From the NCBI RefSeq assembly GCF_002775205.1, contig NC_036464.1, forward strand, positions 3,039,817-3,103,816: DNA of 64,000 bases. Reading direction: 5' to 3'. Positions 1-15,100 of the stretch are shown one piece after another. Origin of the DNA: Xiphophorus maculatus (taxonomy: Eukaryota > Chordata > Actinopteri > Cyprinodontiformes > Poeciliidae). Position numbers and translations under genes: made by a program. Each line of letters begins with the position of its first letter. Position 1 is the stretch's first letter. The notes under the pieces are model-generated. The model worked only from the letters and a program-made list of their open reading frames with translations, did not search any database and was not told the DNA's origin.

Positions 1-29
1 CCGGGCCTGGTACCGGAACCAGCACTGAC

Positions 30-110
30 CTGAGCGCCTGGTCGATGTTCATGCCGCTGAAGTTGAAGTGCTCCAGGTACTCCTGCGCCACCATCTGGCT
101 GAAGTCGTTA
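30..110 (-). CDS. psd: psd Sec7-domain exon (second seen, last in window)
   Basis: 81 bp. The acceptor is ...ttatcctgcag, and the exon completes the codon AA|T (Asn) carried over from the previous exon. It reads [16 protein letters not shown], then [12 protein letters not shown], the EFA6-type Sec7 core. It ends in phase 2 (CTC AG) before GTCAGT. The following exons are outside the window. Confidence 0.85.
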
Positions 111-3100
111 CTGCAGGATAAGAACAGGAAGCTCGGTCATTCCAGAACCTCCGACCCAAACGCTCCGGTTCCGGACCGGGTTTGGACCCAAACTGACTTC
201 TTGCTGAGGTGCGGCGCCACGTCGGACTTGCGGAACCCGTCCAGAGCGTAGAGCCGCTTGGCAAGGCGCCGGGCCGCCTGCAGGTCCGGTTTCAGGCCGT
301 TGGTCAGGACCTCCAGAACCTCTGGGTCGCGCTGGTCCGCTGGACGCTCCCTGGAGACACGAGGACACACAGTCACTCAGCAGAACCAACAGAACCGCAG
401 GCTGGGTCTGACCCATTCCCATGGCAACACAGCAGACAAACAGCTGCTGGATTGGTTTGGACCGTTGGTACCGACCTAAAAAGAACCTGCTTCTGTTTTA
501 GAACAGAGCCAGAGTCAGTTTCCAAGATGGCGGCGCCCAAAATGGCTGCGGCTGCATGGGCTCTCGACAACTTGCGAGTATTTGAGCAAAATACGCCGCC
601 TAAAATGCTACAAACTTTGCATCTACTCAGTAAGTTAGCATATGATCGCCAGCGTCTGCTGGAATTACGATCATCAAGTGATTTTGGACTCATAAATACG
701 ACTACTCTGGAGTGTTTACGTGACCTTGGAGTGCTACGGAAGCAAGACCCAGCGGCCCACAGCGCAGCGGACTCTCCTAGCAGCACTAGCCGGAGGAGGA
801 GCAAGCGAAGGCGGTGCGACCGGCAGCGGAAGCGCGGCTGTCGAAGTGGACTAACAGCTAAGCTAAACGCTAACCCCCACAGATCGCCGCTTCCGTCCAT
901 CTTCCTCTCCAACGTCCGCTCTCTGGACAACAAAATAGACCATCTGCAACTAGAACTGTCTTCAAAGAGAGAGTTGAGGAACTGCTGCGCTCTTATTCTG
1001 AAGGAGACATGGCTTAACTCGTCCACACCGGACAACGTTGTTAGCCTAGAGGGGCTCGCTACATTCTGCGCAGACAGGAGCAGCGCTCTCAGCGGTAAAA
1101 CCCGAGGAGGGGGGCTGTGTATTTACATCAACAACAACTGGTGTAAAAATGCCATGACTGTCGCCAGTTACTGCTCCCCGGACATCGAGCTTCTGACTGT
1201 TAACTGCAGACCATTCTACCTGCCCAGGGAGTTTACTGTGGTTAGCATCACTGCTGTGTATGTGCCCCCCAGTGCTAACACTAAAGAGGCTATGAGTGTT
1301 CTCTACCGGACCATCAGTGAGTTGCAATCCTCACACACAGAGGGCATTTTCATTATTGCTGGGGATTTTAACCAGGCCAACATGAAGACTGTTCTCCCTC
1401 ACTTCAACCAATATGTGGATTTTCCAACCAGGGGAGGAAATACTCTAGACTTGGCTACACCAACATCAAAGAAGCATTCAGAGCAGCCCCCCGCCCCCAC
1501 CTTGGCTCTTCAGACCACCTATCTGTTATGCTAATTCCTGCATACAAGCCCCTGCTGATCAGAACAAAACCTACAGTGAGGCAGGTGAGAATGTGGACTG
1601 AGGGGGCCATGGAGGCACTTCAGGACTGTTTTGAGTGCTCTGACTGGGAGATGTTCAAGGCAGCAGCCACTTACAACGACCAGATCAACATCGATGAGTA
1701 CGCCATGACTGTGTCAGCCTACATCAACAAGTGCACAGAGGACGTCAGCATCACTAAGAACATTATCACCCGGGCCAACCAAAAACCCTGAATGACTAAG
1801 GAGGTACGGGAAATGCTAAAAGCACGGAACTCAGCCTTCAAGTCTGGCGACAAGGAGGCACTGAGGACAGCGAGAGCCAACTTGAACCGTGCTATCAGGT
1901 TAGCAAAGCGAACCCACAGTCGAAAAATACAGGAGTTCTTCCACGACACCAGGAACACCAGGAGTATGTGGCAAGGCATAAAGGCAATCACAGATTACAA
2001 TCCATCCTCCCCTCCAGTGGGTGAAGTTGATGCTGACTTTCTAGATGGACTCAATAACTTCTTTGGGAGGTTCGAGGCACTGAACAGTACTCCGGCAAAG
2101 AAAACTGTTCCCCACCAGGAAGAGGAGGCACTCTGCCTGGACACAGCCGATGTGTTGAAGACTCTGAAAAGAGTCAACCCACGGAAGGCCCCAGGCCCCG
2201 ACAACATACCTGGGCGGGTGTTCAGGGAATGCGCAGGTCAGCTGGCTGGTGTCCTAACAGACATTTTTAACACCTCACTGGACCAAGCCACAGTGCCAGC
2301 CTGTCTCAAAACTGCCTCCATCATTCCGGTGCCAAAGAAACCTCAAGTCACCTCTTTCAACGATTACCGGCCTGTGGCACTGACTCCCATCATGATGAAG
2401 TGCTTTGAAAGGCTGGTAAAAGAACACATCGTCTCCAGACTCCCCTCCACATTCGACCCGTTCCAGTTTGCCTACCGCCGAAACCGCTCCACTGAGGACG
2501 CCATCTCCTCCGCCCTACACCTGAGCCTGGCTCACCTGGAGGAGAAGAACACTCTTGTGCGGATGTTGCTCCTGGACTTCAGCTCAGCGTTCAACACAAT
2601 CATCCCACAGCATCTGGCAGGAAAACTGGGACACCTGGGCTTCAGCACCCCCCTGCGCAACTGGCTGCTAGACTTCCTCACCGACAGACCTCAGTCAGTC
2701 CGGATCGGACAACACACCTCCGATGTCATCACCCTCAGCACAGGCTCCCCTCAGGGCTGCGTCCTGAGCCCTCTGCTGTTCACTCTGATGACACACGACT
2801 GCGTCCCCAGGTTCGCCACCAACCACATCGTGAAGTTCGCGGACGACACAACGGTGGTGGGCCTCATCAGAGACGACAACGACCTGGACTACAGAGAGGA
2901 GGTGGAGCAGCTGGTGGACTGGTGCAGAGACAACAGCCTGATCCTGAACGTTGACAAGACGAAGGAGATGATCGTCGACTTCAGGAAGAACCGGCCCAGC
3001 CACGCTCCACTGCTCATCAACAGCTCGGCTGTGGAGGTGGTCAGCAGCACCAAATTCCTGGGGGTGCACATCACTAACGACCTCACCTGGACTGTGAACA

Positions 3101-6100
3101 CCACGTCTCTGGTCAAGAGGGCACAGAAACGCTTGTATTTCCTGCAGAGGATGAGAAGAGCACACCTGCCCCCGCCCATCCTCAAGATGTTCTACAGAAG
3201 CACCATAGAGAGCATTCTGACCAGCTGCCTCTCTGTGTGGTGTGGAGGCTGCAGCGCCTCCTACTGGAAGAACGTGAGGAGAGTGGTGCGGACAGCAGAG
3301 AGGATCATCGGGGCCCCCCTTCCCTCCATTCAGGACATTTCATCCCAGCGCTGCGTGTCCCGAGGCCGAAACATCATCAGTGACCCCTCACACCCCCACC
3401 ATGGACTGTTCTCCCTGCTGCCCTCTGGAAAGAGGTTCTGCAGCATCCGGTGCAGGTCCACCAGGTTCTGAAACAGCTTTTTCCCACTTGCCATCAGACT
3501 GCTGAACTCTTAACTGGACTGCACTCAAAAACTGGTCTCCACTTTATACCTTGCACATGTACAGAGCTAAATAACTTCTATTTTACTGTCAGTCCTGCAC
3601 TTTATATTTTATATTCATATTTTATACTGTATTTTATTTTATTCTGGAGTAACCTCACAACATTGGAAGCTCAAAACATTGTCCTGAGCCGTATGCAACG
3701 AAATTTCGTTCTGTATACACCCTGTGCATGCAAGATGACAATAAAGTCAGTCTAAGTCTAAGTCAGAGGTCGGTCCATTTAGCACACATCCTGTGGTTCT
3801 GACCCAGAACCGGTTCAGACATGTCGGGCCTCCAGAACTGGGCTCAGGAGACCCAAATCTGGACCTGATAGAACCAGAACCGGTTCTGGTTCTGCTTGGT
3901 CTCCACGAACAATAAGCTGATGCTTTTATTCTGAAAAGCCATGGTTCTGGTTCTGGTCAGACATTTATCAAAGTATGTTTGAGGTTTTCCAACATGTTCA
4001 GAATCAAACATCACAAAGCTTTACTCGGAACCTTCCAGAACCCTCCAGAACCAGCAGAACAGAACTTCTGCTCTGGGTTTCAAGAGTCTGAAAGGTTCTG
4101 AATCCTTCGGTCGGAAACCCAAAGCTGGACCCACAGTTCTGATCAACATCTGAAGAACCAAACAACTGGGTCCACAGAGAACCTGCCAATACTCACCAAG
4201 CATCTAGTCAGAACCAGAACCTGGATCAGAACCCTAACCTGGACCCACCGCTCGGCTGCAGGGCTGCCCCGGTCCTCCATGGCGCTGCTCCGGTACGGCC
4301 CGGCTGCCAGTCGGACCTTTTGGTGCCGTGGCAAGAAGTGAAGTCAGAAAGGGGGAAGTGGGTCAGCCACAGCGTGGACCTGACCCGCTTCCCGTAACCG
4401 GGCCTAGCTTCCCTCTCACTATCGCTATGGCAACCACACCACCAAACATCCCATGATGTCTGAGCTGCAGCACTTGAATAATGCTGCTGACTGAGCCGAC
4501 TACCCAGAACCATCTGCAGAACCTCCAGAACCATCTGCAGAACCTCCAGAACCTCAGCCCGGTTCCAGTCTGCAGCGTTTCCCTCCCAGAGGACAGGAAG
4601 CTTCCTGGAGGAATCCGGATATTTCCGTCTGCAGCTCCTTCCTGCTGGAGAGAGACATCCAGAGCAGGAAGCTCCTCGCTAACGCCATGAGTTCAACATT
4701 CAGTCCTCCACCCTCTGAACCCGAACCAGAACCCGAACCCAAATCACAAAGCCATTAATACTCATTATTACTGGATTGGACTTTACCTATTAGCCGCTAC
4801 AGCTAGCGATGCGACACTGGCTCTGTCAGTAAACCCAGGCTGATCCGATGAGCAGGAATATATCTTCACTATAATCTCCATCGTTTCTGGCCTGAATTCT
4901 ATGAATTAAAGCTGAGAAAATTGAGAAGCTTTGATATGTAAAACATGTTTTCTCCCTGGAAATTAATCTATGAACAGTTTGGTTTCCATCAGTCAAGATG
5001 GAGAGAGGGCTAAGCGAATATCTCCTTTATATTGGTCAATAATTTAATTTTACATAATAGCTGCTGTTAAATTAGTTTGTTAAAATTTAGCAAAGTATTT
5101 TTTCCTATTTTGATGATTTACATTCTACAAGTTTTGTTTAAAAGTCACAGTGGTGCAGGTACCGCTGATAAACAATAAAACAACGTTAAACCGTTTTACC
5201 TTACATTAGCTTCAAAGCACCAGGAGAAATCAAAACACATCAAAACAAAAACTTTTCTCATATAACCAGAAACCAAACAGAACCTTCAGTCTGTTGCAGT
5301 TTTATGCTTTTGAATTTTCAGGCTGGATATTTTTTACAGTCATTATGAGCGGAACACAGCGGTTAGTTTAAACAGTGCAGGTGTGTGTCGCCTTATTTTA
5401 GTGCTAACTGAACCCAAAAACACCAAACTGCAGCACAGGTATGCTACCTAGCTAAAGTGTTACTGCGCTAGCATAACTGACTGCCATTTTCTCAATCTTT
5501 ATTTTAAATTAAAACTTTTTACTTACCTGTGAAACGTGACACTCTTGGACCTTGTTATGTTGTAGTGTTGATAATAAATAAAGTACTGAGTTATTTTTCA
5601 TATTTATTTGTCTCAATGGTGGGAAGTAAGTACAACGTTGTTGTATCTGTACTTTACTTAAGTAGATTTAATAATGGATACTTTCGACTTTTACTCCACT
5701 ACATTTTACAGTAAGTATCTGTACTTTCTACTTCACTACATCTCTACTAAACCGTCGCGTTACTCGTTACATCCGAGTCGCATTGCGCTTTTTTCTGTTA
5801 AAATGTGAAGTTCAGGGCCTGAACGTGGCGCCGTAAATCCCAGCAACGGGCTCTTTGCACCTGCCGCGCTGACGTCACAACCGCATGCGCAAATGCGGCT
5901 CTTTTTTCCGCTTTGAGTTACCATGACAGCTAGAAAAGACAAAGTCTTATTTCAGACGCAAATAAAACAATACTATGCTAAGGAAAATGATTATTTAATG
6001 CTAAAAATACACTTAATCTTACAACATGTGTAAAGGGATAGCCAACACTTTATTTGGAACAGTTTTCTGTGGAGCATGGGGGAGCTCACAATGGCGGACG

Positions 6101-9100
6101 TTCAGGCGGGGCCCTTTTTCTCCCCCGCTGACACACAGAGTAATAAAATTTACAGTCCGAAAGGGGTCAGAGACTTCTTGGCGCCTCTCGGCCCGGGTCG
6201 GATGGAGATGGGCACGAAGTGGTCCGCCTTTACTTAGATAAAAAACAGATACCTTTGCTATAAATCAGGAAGTCCCAACTTTCTTTGGGGGCCTGAGGGA
6301 GTTCTAATTGGACGAAGAGCAGAACGCCTTTTTTTTTTTTTTTTTATATTAACATTTTTATTGAGAAAGCACATTACAATACAATTATATAATTACACTG
6401 ATTACATTCACATTTTTACATGCTTCCTCTGTTTTCTAATTTAGACAAGAGAGAGAGAAAAAAACAAAAATAAAAAACAAAAAAAAAACAACAAAAAAAC
6501 AAAAAACAAACAAAAAAACAAAACTTGAATGGGAGCGGCGGGGCGGCCTGAGTACCAACCCATAATTGACATATCAAATTAGAGCATAAATCTGAATGAC
6601 AGCAAGGTTTACGAAAAATCAGACACAACAGGTTTGACATATTCTGTCCACTTTGACCATATCTTGTAGAAAGTATCTCTCTGCACATTAATGGAAAAAG
6701 ATAGTCTCTCCAGTACATAGATCTCTTTCACTACATTTATCCAGTCATCAGTTGTTGGAGGTTCCCGTTTAAGCCATTTCCTTGTAAGGGCCTTTTTGCT
6801 CCCGGCCAGTAAAATGAACAGAAGTTTTTGATCGTTGTGGTTCAGTTTGTCAACCGGTATGTTACATAAAAATATGCATTCAAAAGTTAAAGGAAAATTA
6901 GCAGTGAAGATGTTCTGTAAATGATTATGGATTTGAGACCAATATTGCTGGATGGTTTGGCAGTCCCAGAAAATATGGAAATGATTGGCATCATCCCTTC
7001 CACATCTCCAGCAAGTAAAACCCCTTCCCTGGTATCGTTTCTGCTTTGGGGTTATGAAAAATTTTATAATATTTTTCCAGCAGAATTCACGCCAAACCTT
7101 CGATCTTGTTGTTGTCCATGGTATCTTACAGATGTGGCCCCAATCATCTTCTGAGATTGTCAGGCTGGCTTCTTTTTCCCACTTCACTTTAATATAATCA
7201 GTACTGTCCTTCTTACACCGCAGGATGGCGTCATATAACCTGGAAATAGTTTTACCTGGTTTTGATTTAGTTAGTAATATAAACGTTTCCACAAATCTCA
7301 AATTATGTAAATGTACTTTTAGCTCTTTATTAAAATAATTTCTGACCTGTAAAAATCTAAAAAAGTCATCTGCACATAAATCATGTTTTCTTTTCAGGGT
7401 TTCAAAACATTGGAACGTCCCTTTATGGACAAAAGAATAGTAATTAGTTAGGCCTTTTGAAATCCACTTCTTGAATCTGTCGTCATGTTGATTTGGGAGG
7501 AAATCCGAATCATAAGCGCACCATCTTAAGAGTTTAGAGGCATTTTCTAAACCACAGATTCTAATTGCTTCATTCCATGCAGATATCATTACTTGTGATA
7601 TAGGTTCATCTGCCAAGTTAATTTTACTCTGTAATTTTGTGTCAGCTATTATGGCTTTAATCGGCATTGTTTTGACCGTTTCCCCTTCCACATTTTTCCA
7701 TCCTGCAGTGTAATCCGGACAGCACAAACATATCAAAGGTCTCAACTGAGCTGCACAAAAATATTCTCGTAAACATGGAAGCCCACAACCCCCTTTTTCC
7801 TTTTTTAATTGTAGAGTTTTGTATTTGACTCTGGCTTTTTTCCCTTTCCAAATGTATTTGGACAGCATCTTATCCCATTCTACAAATTGTTTTGACGGTA
7901 CGGGAACTGGTAGGGATTGAAATAAATACAAAAATCGGGGGAGAATGTTTAATTTAACTGACTCAATCCTGGAGTGTAGGTCTAAGAAAGGTATGGCGTT
8001 CCATCTTTGGATATCTGACTTTATGGCTATGTTCAAGGGGGCATAATTGGCTTCAAACATTTCATTAGGGTCACGATGGATCACCACCCCCAGATACCTA
8101 AGACTATCTGCCTCCGATTCCCATTTATAGCAATTTTTAATTTCAGCTGGTGGGTCATAATTCACCGTTAGTACCTGTGTTTTGTTCACATTAACCTTGT
8201 ACCCTGAGTATAAACCGAAATCTGATAAGATTTTCATTAATTTGGGGAGAACCAGATTAGGATGAGACATAACAAGCAACAAGTCATCAGCAAATAATGC
8301 CAATTTTTGCTCGCCTCCTATGGTCCTTATTCCAATTATATCCCGTCTTTGTCTGATCCATTGGCTCAATGGTTCTATAAACAAGGCGAAGAGGAGTGGC
8401 GACAAACAGCAACCCTGTCGAGTACCTCGCTCGAGTATGAATGATTCAGTAAGGTCTCCATTAATTTTGATTTTGGCTGTTGGTTTATCATACAACCCAG
8501 ATATAGTATTTATTATAGATTTATCAAATCCAAATCTCTCAAGAACCTGATATAAAAAGGACCACCTCACAGAATCATATGCCTTTTCGGCATCTAAACT
8601 TAGCACTAAAGTCTCTATTTTTTGTCTGTGAACCTGGTTCATAATATGTAAAACTTTCCTAATGTTATCTTGAGTTTGTCGATGTTTAATAAAGCCTGTT
8701 TGATCATTATGTATTAGTCCTGGTAGGATAGTTTCAAGTCTCTTAGAGATGATGGAAGTGAACAGCTTATAATCAATATTTAATACACTGATTGGGCGGT
8801 AGTTGCTACAATTTAGGTTATCTTTTCCTTCTTTCTTAATTATAGAGATTATTGCTTCTTTCCATGACGGGGGTACAATTTTTCCCTTCATTACCCAATT
8901 AAATGTTTTCTGCAAGGTGGGAGTCAAATGATCCTGCATTATTTTATACCATTCTGGGCCAAATCCATCTGACCCTGCCATTTTACCCCCTTTTAGTCTT
9001 TTAATTGCCGAGTGAATTTCTTCACTGGTTATTGTGGATACTAACAATTTATTTTGTTCCTCCGTCACTGTTGGTAGCTCCAATTTAGACAGAAAAGTAT

Positions 9101-12100
9101 TAACTTCTTGATTATTATCTACATGGGTTTGGGAGTAAAGTTTTCTGTAATAGTTCTGAAAACATTGTTGAATTTTCTCCTCTTCGGTTTCTAATTGGCC
9201 ATCTAAAGGATTTCTTATTTTGTGTATAGTCCTCTCTGCTTGCTGCTTTCTGAGTTTATATGAAAGAAGTTTTAATGATTTCCCGCCAACATCACAATAC
9301 TGCTGTTTGTTAAAAATTATTTTTTTCTGTACTTCAACCATGTTTAGGTCATCTAATTCTTTTTTAAATTTTACCATATCCGATTTAATGCTGTCGTTCA
9401 TAGTCACAGAGTGTTCGTGTTGCAGTTTTAACAATTTATCTTCCAGGTATTTACGTTTTTGTATGTTTTCTTTTTTTAAGTGGGTGGATATACTAATTAT
9501 TTTCCCTCTAATCACTGCCTTCATTGCATCCCATAATATTCCTGGTGACACCTCCTCATTATCATTTTGAGCTAAATAATTTTCTATTTCTTTTTTTAAA
9601 TTCTCTTTAATGTTTGGGTAGTTTAAAATATTTGTATTCATCCTCCATAATGTAGATCTATTTTTCCTGTTCAGACAAATATCAGCATAAACTGGATTAT
9701 GGTCAGAGATTGTACATGGACCGATTTCACAGGTTTTAATTTTAGACAAATCATTCTTGAACGTAAGAATGTAATCTAACCTAGAATATAAGTTATGAGG
9801 GTGAGAGAAGTGGGTGTATTCTCTATTAGTTGGGTGATGTTCTCGCCATACATCAACTAATCCTAAATCGTCCATGAGGTGTCCCATCCTCTTACCAATA
9901 TTTCGTCCATCGCCTTTCCCACTAGAAGAATCAAATTTGGTGTTTAATAAAATATTGAAGTCACCACCGCATATTAAAGTTCCCTGACTCCTCGTTGTTG
10001 CAATTTCGAGAACCTGTCTATACAGGGACCAGTCACTGCCCGGTGGAATGTATATATTCAGGATGGTGGTCATGGTACCATCAATCCTGCCCGTAATCAT
10101 TATGTAGCGACCTTCTTTATCTTTGTACTCTGATATGTGTTCATAGTTAAGAGTTCCAGATAACAAAATTGCCACTCCCCTTCGCCTCCCAGAACTGTGG
10201 GAAGAAAAAAACACATGTTTAAAACCCATCTTGTTTAATTTAACATGCTCGCTATCCGGTAGATGTGTTTCCTGCAATAAAACAATTTGGGTTTTGTCTC
10301 TCTTAAATTTAGATAGGACTTTCTGCCTTTTTACTGGACTATGTAAACCATTAATGTTGTTTGACACCAATTTTATCAACCTGCTACTCATCTAACTTAT
10401 ATTTCTTAATTATATCACAAAGATTATTGGGCTCCCCGCTCACTCTTAAAAACACTGAACATAGAACATATAAAAAAGTTAACATTAAGAACAAACAAAA
10501 CTCAAACTGAACTCTTGACTTCCAAGGTGGGGGTCTCAAATGAGAACCCTGCTTCACCTCCAGAGGCAGCTTCTTCATCAGTTAGTGAAGGGGCCCTTGG
10601 TGGCTATGGCCTCAGTGTAAAGAGCACCGCGAGAAACCTGCCTTATTTACTTATTGTACTTCATAAACCAAATACAAGTCCTGATTATTAGTAACAGAGT
10701 GGATAAACCTTAATTTTCCTTGTGTGTGGGAGAAGACCTCTTGAAGGCTCTAAGTTTTTCTTTGTAGCCGGCTGCGGGGTCCCGCCTCTTGTTTGCTGGC
10801 CCACTCCCCGGTCCGCCGCGTACTCTGCTCCAGGTCAGCTGCTTCAGATGTTCCAGGGCCGTTTCTGGTGACTTAACGACCCGCACAGCGTAGCCTCTAC
10901 TGGACATGTCTTCAGTAGCTTCCACCACTGTATTGTAGATCTTTGTTTCATCTCCATATTTCACCCTCAGCCGGGCAGGAAAGAGAGTCTGAAAGGGGAT
11001 TTGCTGCTCCTTCAGAATCTTGCGCACGTCTGCGTATTCTCTTCATTTTTTCAAAATCAGAGGGGGATAGTCATGGTCCAAATTCACTTGCTTGCCGTTC
11101 CAGGTAAATCCTCTTTTCTGCCATGCCTTGCGAAGGAGAAGTTCTTTGGTTTTAAAACTGAGGAATTTCACAACAATAGATCGCGGGGGAGCGTCGCTTG
11201 GAGGCGGAGGGCCTAGAGAGCGGTGAGCCCGTTCAATGTGTATGTCGAGCTCGTCTTGGGACAGCGCCAAGCCCTCACGGAGCAACTTCTCCACAAAGTC
11301 ACCCATTGATGCCGAGTCCCGTTCTGCCGCCTCGGGTACGCCATAAATGCGTATGTTCTCTCTTCGTGTACGGCTCTCTAGGTCCATTAGTTTATCCTCC
11401 AGCTTTATCTGTAGCTTTATTATTTCAGTGACGGCGTCCTCCGTGGTTAAAATCCTCTCCTCCGCTTTTTCAATCCGGTCCTCAGCCTCATCTAGTCTGG
11501 TGTTCATCTTTCGAATTTCTTCTTTTATTTCCCCCAAATGCGCATTATTTTCCTGTCGGAAGCCTCTTAATTCCTGCAATACCGTCTCCCATTCAGCCAT
11601 AGTATCACTGTTGTTTGTTTAGTTCAGGTCAAAAAGTGCAGCGGTAATTTTTCAAACCGGAGGTTTGAGATGAATAGCAGTTGGCATTAGCTAAAATGCT
11701 AGCAATATTTTCTCGACTTTAAACGTCCGCTTATTGGCGTTATAAAGCATCGGTTTTGAAGTATTTCGCTCACCCCAGTTCTTTTTCACCTTTATAGGTA
11801 TGTTTTCGTCGTTTAAGTGGGGTTGGGTTTTCAATTTCTTAGGTTCTCTCGGGAGCCCGTTCACAGCGCGGCCATCACGATGACGTTCAAACCGGAAGTC
11901 AGAACGCCTTTTTTGCATATATTAAATAGGGAAACTCCTCTTCTGTTTAAAAATTCCAGGCCAGAAAACGGAGAGAGAGTTTTTTCCATCTTTTTACTCC
12001 ACGCGGGCGCCTTTGTCTGTCTCTGTGTTCGTTTGTCTTCCCTTTGTGTGTTTTTTATTTTCATGAGAAAATGCATATCTCTGTATCTCTGCAGCTTTGT

Positions 12101-15100
12101 TGTCGATTGCTCAGTATGAATTAAACTCTGTGATCTGTGACGTCATTCTGTTTCGCCGTACTTTTGCAGCCCTGATGACATCCGCTCGACCCGGCTAACA
12201 GGAGGAAAAGGAGAGCCATACTTTTCCAAAATTTAAGCTAACATAATAACTTTTCTCCTTAACAACTATGAACATTACTGTCTTCCTAATATAATGGGAT
12301 TTTAAGTTTTCATGGATTTCCAAACAGTCCTGAATTAAGAAGACGGTGGCTTGTAAATATTCGTGGCTACCAGTTAAAGCTAACGCAGCACAGCAAAGTT
12401 TACAGCCTTCACTTCACTCCGGATCAACTTGTTCAGCCTAAAGCAGAAGGTAAAGGAGCCTCCTGTGTTATTTCCATGGACTCACTTCTGTATTCAGCCT
12501 GAAAGAGTTTATGGGAACCAGAGAGCAGACCAGAGCCAGACAGCCGAGCTACTGACCCGCCTGGACACACTGCTGGAAACACCGTCCTGCTTCACTAGAA
12601 ACATCCTAAACTAATAAAACTAAGTAACACCAGAGCTGCTCTACTGTTAAGCTATGGGCTTGTTGTTCCTCAGGCTTCAGAAGCAAAAAGCCTGAACCGT
12701 AAAATCCCCGTTACTTGGTCTCTGACACTAACGACAATAAACCACGTAATATACTTGAACACAAGGTAAAAACATTGTCCGTTGAATGGATGAAAAATGT
12801 TTAGATACTTAAATAGCACATTTTTACAAGACAAATGTCTAGCATAAGCTAAAGCTAATGTTAGCCACAAAGTTTAAAGAAAGTAAAACTCACCTTCGTA
12901 TCTGTGTATAACGAGGCGAACATCTTAAAACCTTTCTCCAGATTATTTGTTAGAGCTTCAGATCGATGGTCAGTTCAGACCAAAAGTTTGGACACACTTT
13001 AGTAAAGGACTTTTATTTTTGCGGGCCCACTTCCTGTGTTGCCCAAACTCTGCTAACTTATTTAAAGTAAAAGATCCTCACATGTTCCACTGTGATTCTT
13101 GCTGTTGGCGTCTTCCTCAGGAATTCCTCCCAAAATCTTTGAACCTATTGATTTGATTGCTGGGTGAGTTTGTTATTTGTTAACGGTGTTACTGTTTCAT
13201 GTGGTACTTCTGCTCGATTTCTCATTGGAGCATTGTTTTATTAGAATCACTGGCATTGTTTACCTGGACCGTCACCGGGATTCTGTTGGTGCTGATTGTG
13301 GCTCAGTACGGCCCAGTCTCTTCTAAAAGGTAACTTGTTGCTGAATTTTGTGTTCTGACACGTTTACATTGATGCTGAGGCACTGAAGTTTAAGGTAAAA
13401 TTGATCAGAACAGAATCTAGCTACACTTAAGTTGATATTGCGCAGTATATTTATTTATTTTCCTTCCCTCACTCTGCTTGAATATTTTACAATCAATTTA
13501 TTTTATTTTTCTTGATTGATATTTTTGGAAGTGCACTTTTAACTTTAGCACTTTAACTTTAAATTGATTAGTTGAAATATGATAGTTTTGTTTTATTTAA
13601 ATTATGGTTAATTTAACCTGATTGAAATGTTTAATTATTAGGAATCTAATTATTGCATTTAGTATGCATAAACTAGATGTTTAAATTTAATAATTATTCC
13701 CTTTGTATTATATTTGTACATAATTGTTTTTGATAAACACTTAATGAGTTTTCTGACCTTTTAGGTCAGGTTTTTTTCCACCTGTCGGATCAGATCCTCA
13801 TCTGATCGAAAGATGGTGCGCTAAGAAAGGACTATGGACTTTATGATTTTTAAATTAATTTATTCTGAGTCAATTCTCATGTGTCTCATTGTGTTATTTG
13901 TTGTAATTGTATGTTTTTTATTCAAACCACTTAATACATATTCACCAAAACTAAAAGCACCGCCGCCTGTTTTTTCACACCTCAGGCTCCTTAAAGGCCG
14001 CTCTACTGATGCTGCTTATGTAGCCGCAGTTAGCTGCTTAGCCCATAATTGTTACATGTACATCATTAGCTGTTACCTTGGACAAGCCCTGCAAACACCC
14101 AGTGGAAAGAGCCTTTTTCAATAGATCGGAAACGTCTGAGCTGCTTTTCCCCGAACGCGGAAGCTGAGGAGCAAAGAGCCCATAACGTGACTTCCTGATT
14201 CTGTTGTCTCCCATCGCCTCCTGCAGACATGCGCAGTGGTTCCTCTGAGCGGGAGAAGATTCTGTCAGTCAGTAACAGAAATCCGCTACACAAACCATCA
14301 GATTTAGCGACATGTAAAATCAGCAGCGCTTCGTCCAACTTTTATTGTCACTTGGAAAGGAAGCTAAAAGAAAGATAAGCTAACATGATGTTAGCAAAGC
14401 TAGCTGTACAGAGACTCATATGAATATGAATAAAAGTTGTCTCTCACGCGCTGAATTATTGTGAGGTGTTGACTGACTGAGGTGTCGCATATATGGGGCA
14501 ACACTGTGACCAAAGTCTACAATATAGAGATATAACATTCATGAACGATCCGATTCTTCTGAATGGATCTTTACTAAGTCCAATAAGACTGAGAGCCGCT
14601 CTTTGTTCTTGTGATACTGTACACTGCAGTAGCTATTATTATTTTGTTTAATTGAAATATATATGGATTTATTTAATTGGCGAGTAAATAAAACAAGAAC
14701 GTAAGAACGCAGAGCTGCTCGTTGCTCTTTGGTTGAGTTCGTCTCCTGTCATGGTGGCAGACGGTGACAACAGTCACTTCCTTCTGCTTGTTACTTCTTG
14801 CTTGTTGCGCCGTGGACAGTGTTCATAGTTGAGCATTGTTTACCGTTAATACATTTTCTTAGTTTCTATGTTTAATGGTGCAGACGGTGGTGGTTTCTGG
14901 CGTGGGCAGCCGCCCAGGGCGTTATCTTTTTAGGGAGGGCAGGAAACCTCTGCAGAGCACAGAGATGGAAGCAAAGCAGAATGAAGAAGAGTTTGAATTG
15001 ATAATGATGCTGGTTAAATTTATTTCAGCTCTAAGTATTTAATATCTCGGTGTTTTTATGGGAACGTGGAATTTTCAGATCAATTTGAGAAGCAATTTTT

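Larger units (their letters stand above)
6335..11900 (-). mobile_element. Full-length L1/Tx1-type LINE with 14-bp target-site duplication
   Basis: On the minus strand it has a 5' region (11900-11601), ORF1, ORF2, a 3' UTR with a caataaaaat signal, and a poly-A tract (plus-strand T run at about 6329-6345). It is bounded by exact direct repeats AGAACGCCTTTTTT at 6321-6334 and 11901-11914; the T run makes the exact 3' edge ambiguous by a few bases. A long ORF2 and an exact duplication indicate a recent insertion. It interrupts the hAT element at 5614-15604. Confidence 0.9.

Noticed and set aside
209-530. Possible 5' coding extension of the 0.5-3.8 kb LINE
   Set aside because: This part overlaps the psd Sec7 exon on the opposite strand; the LINE itself begins near 525.
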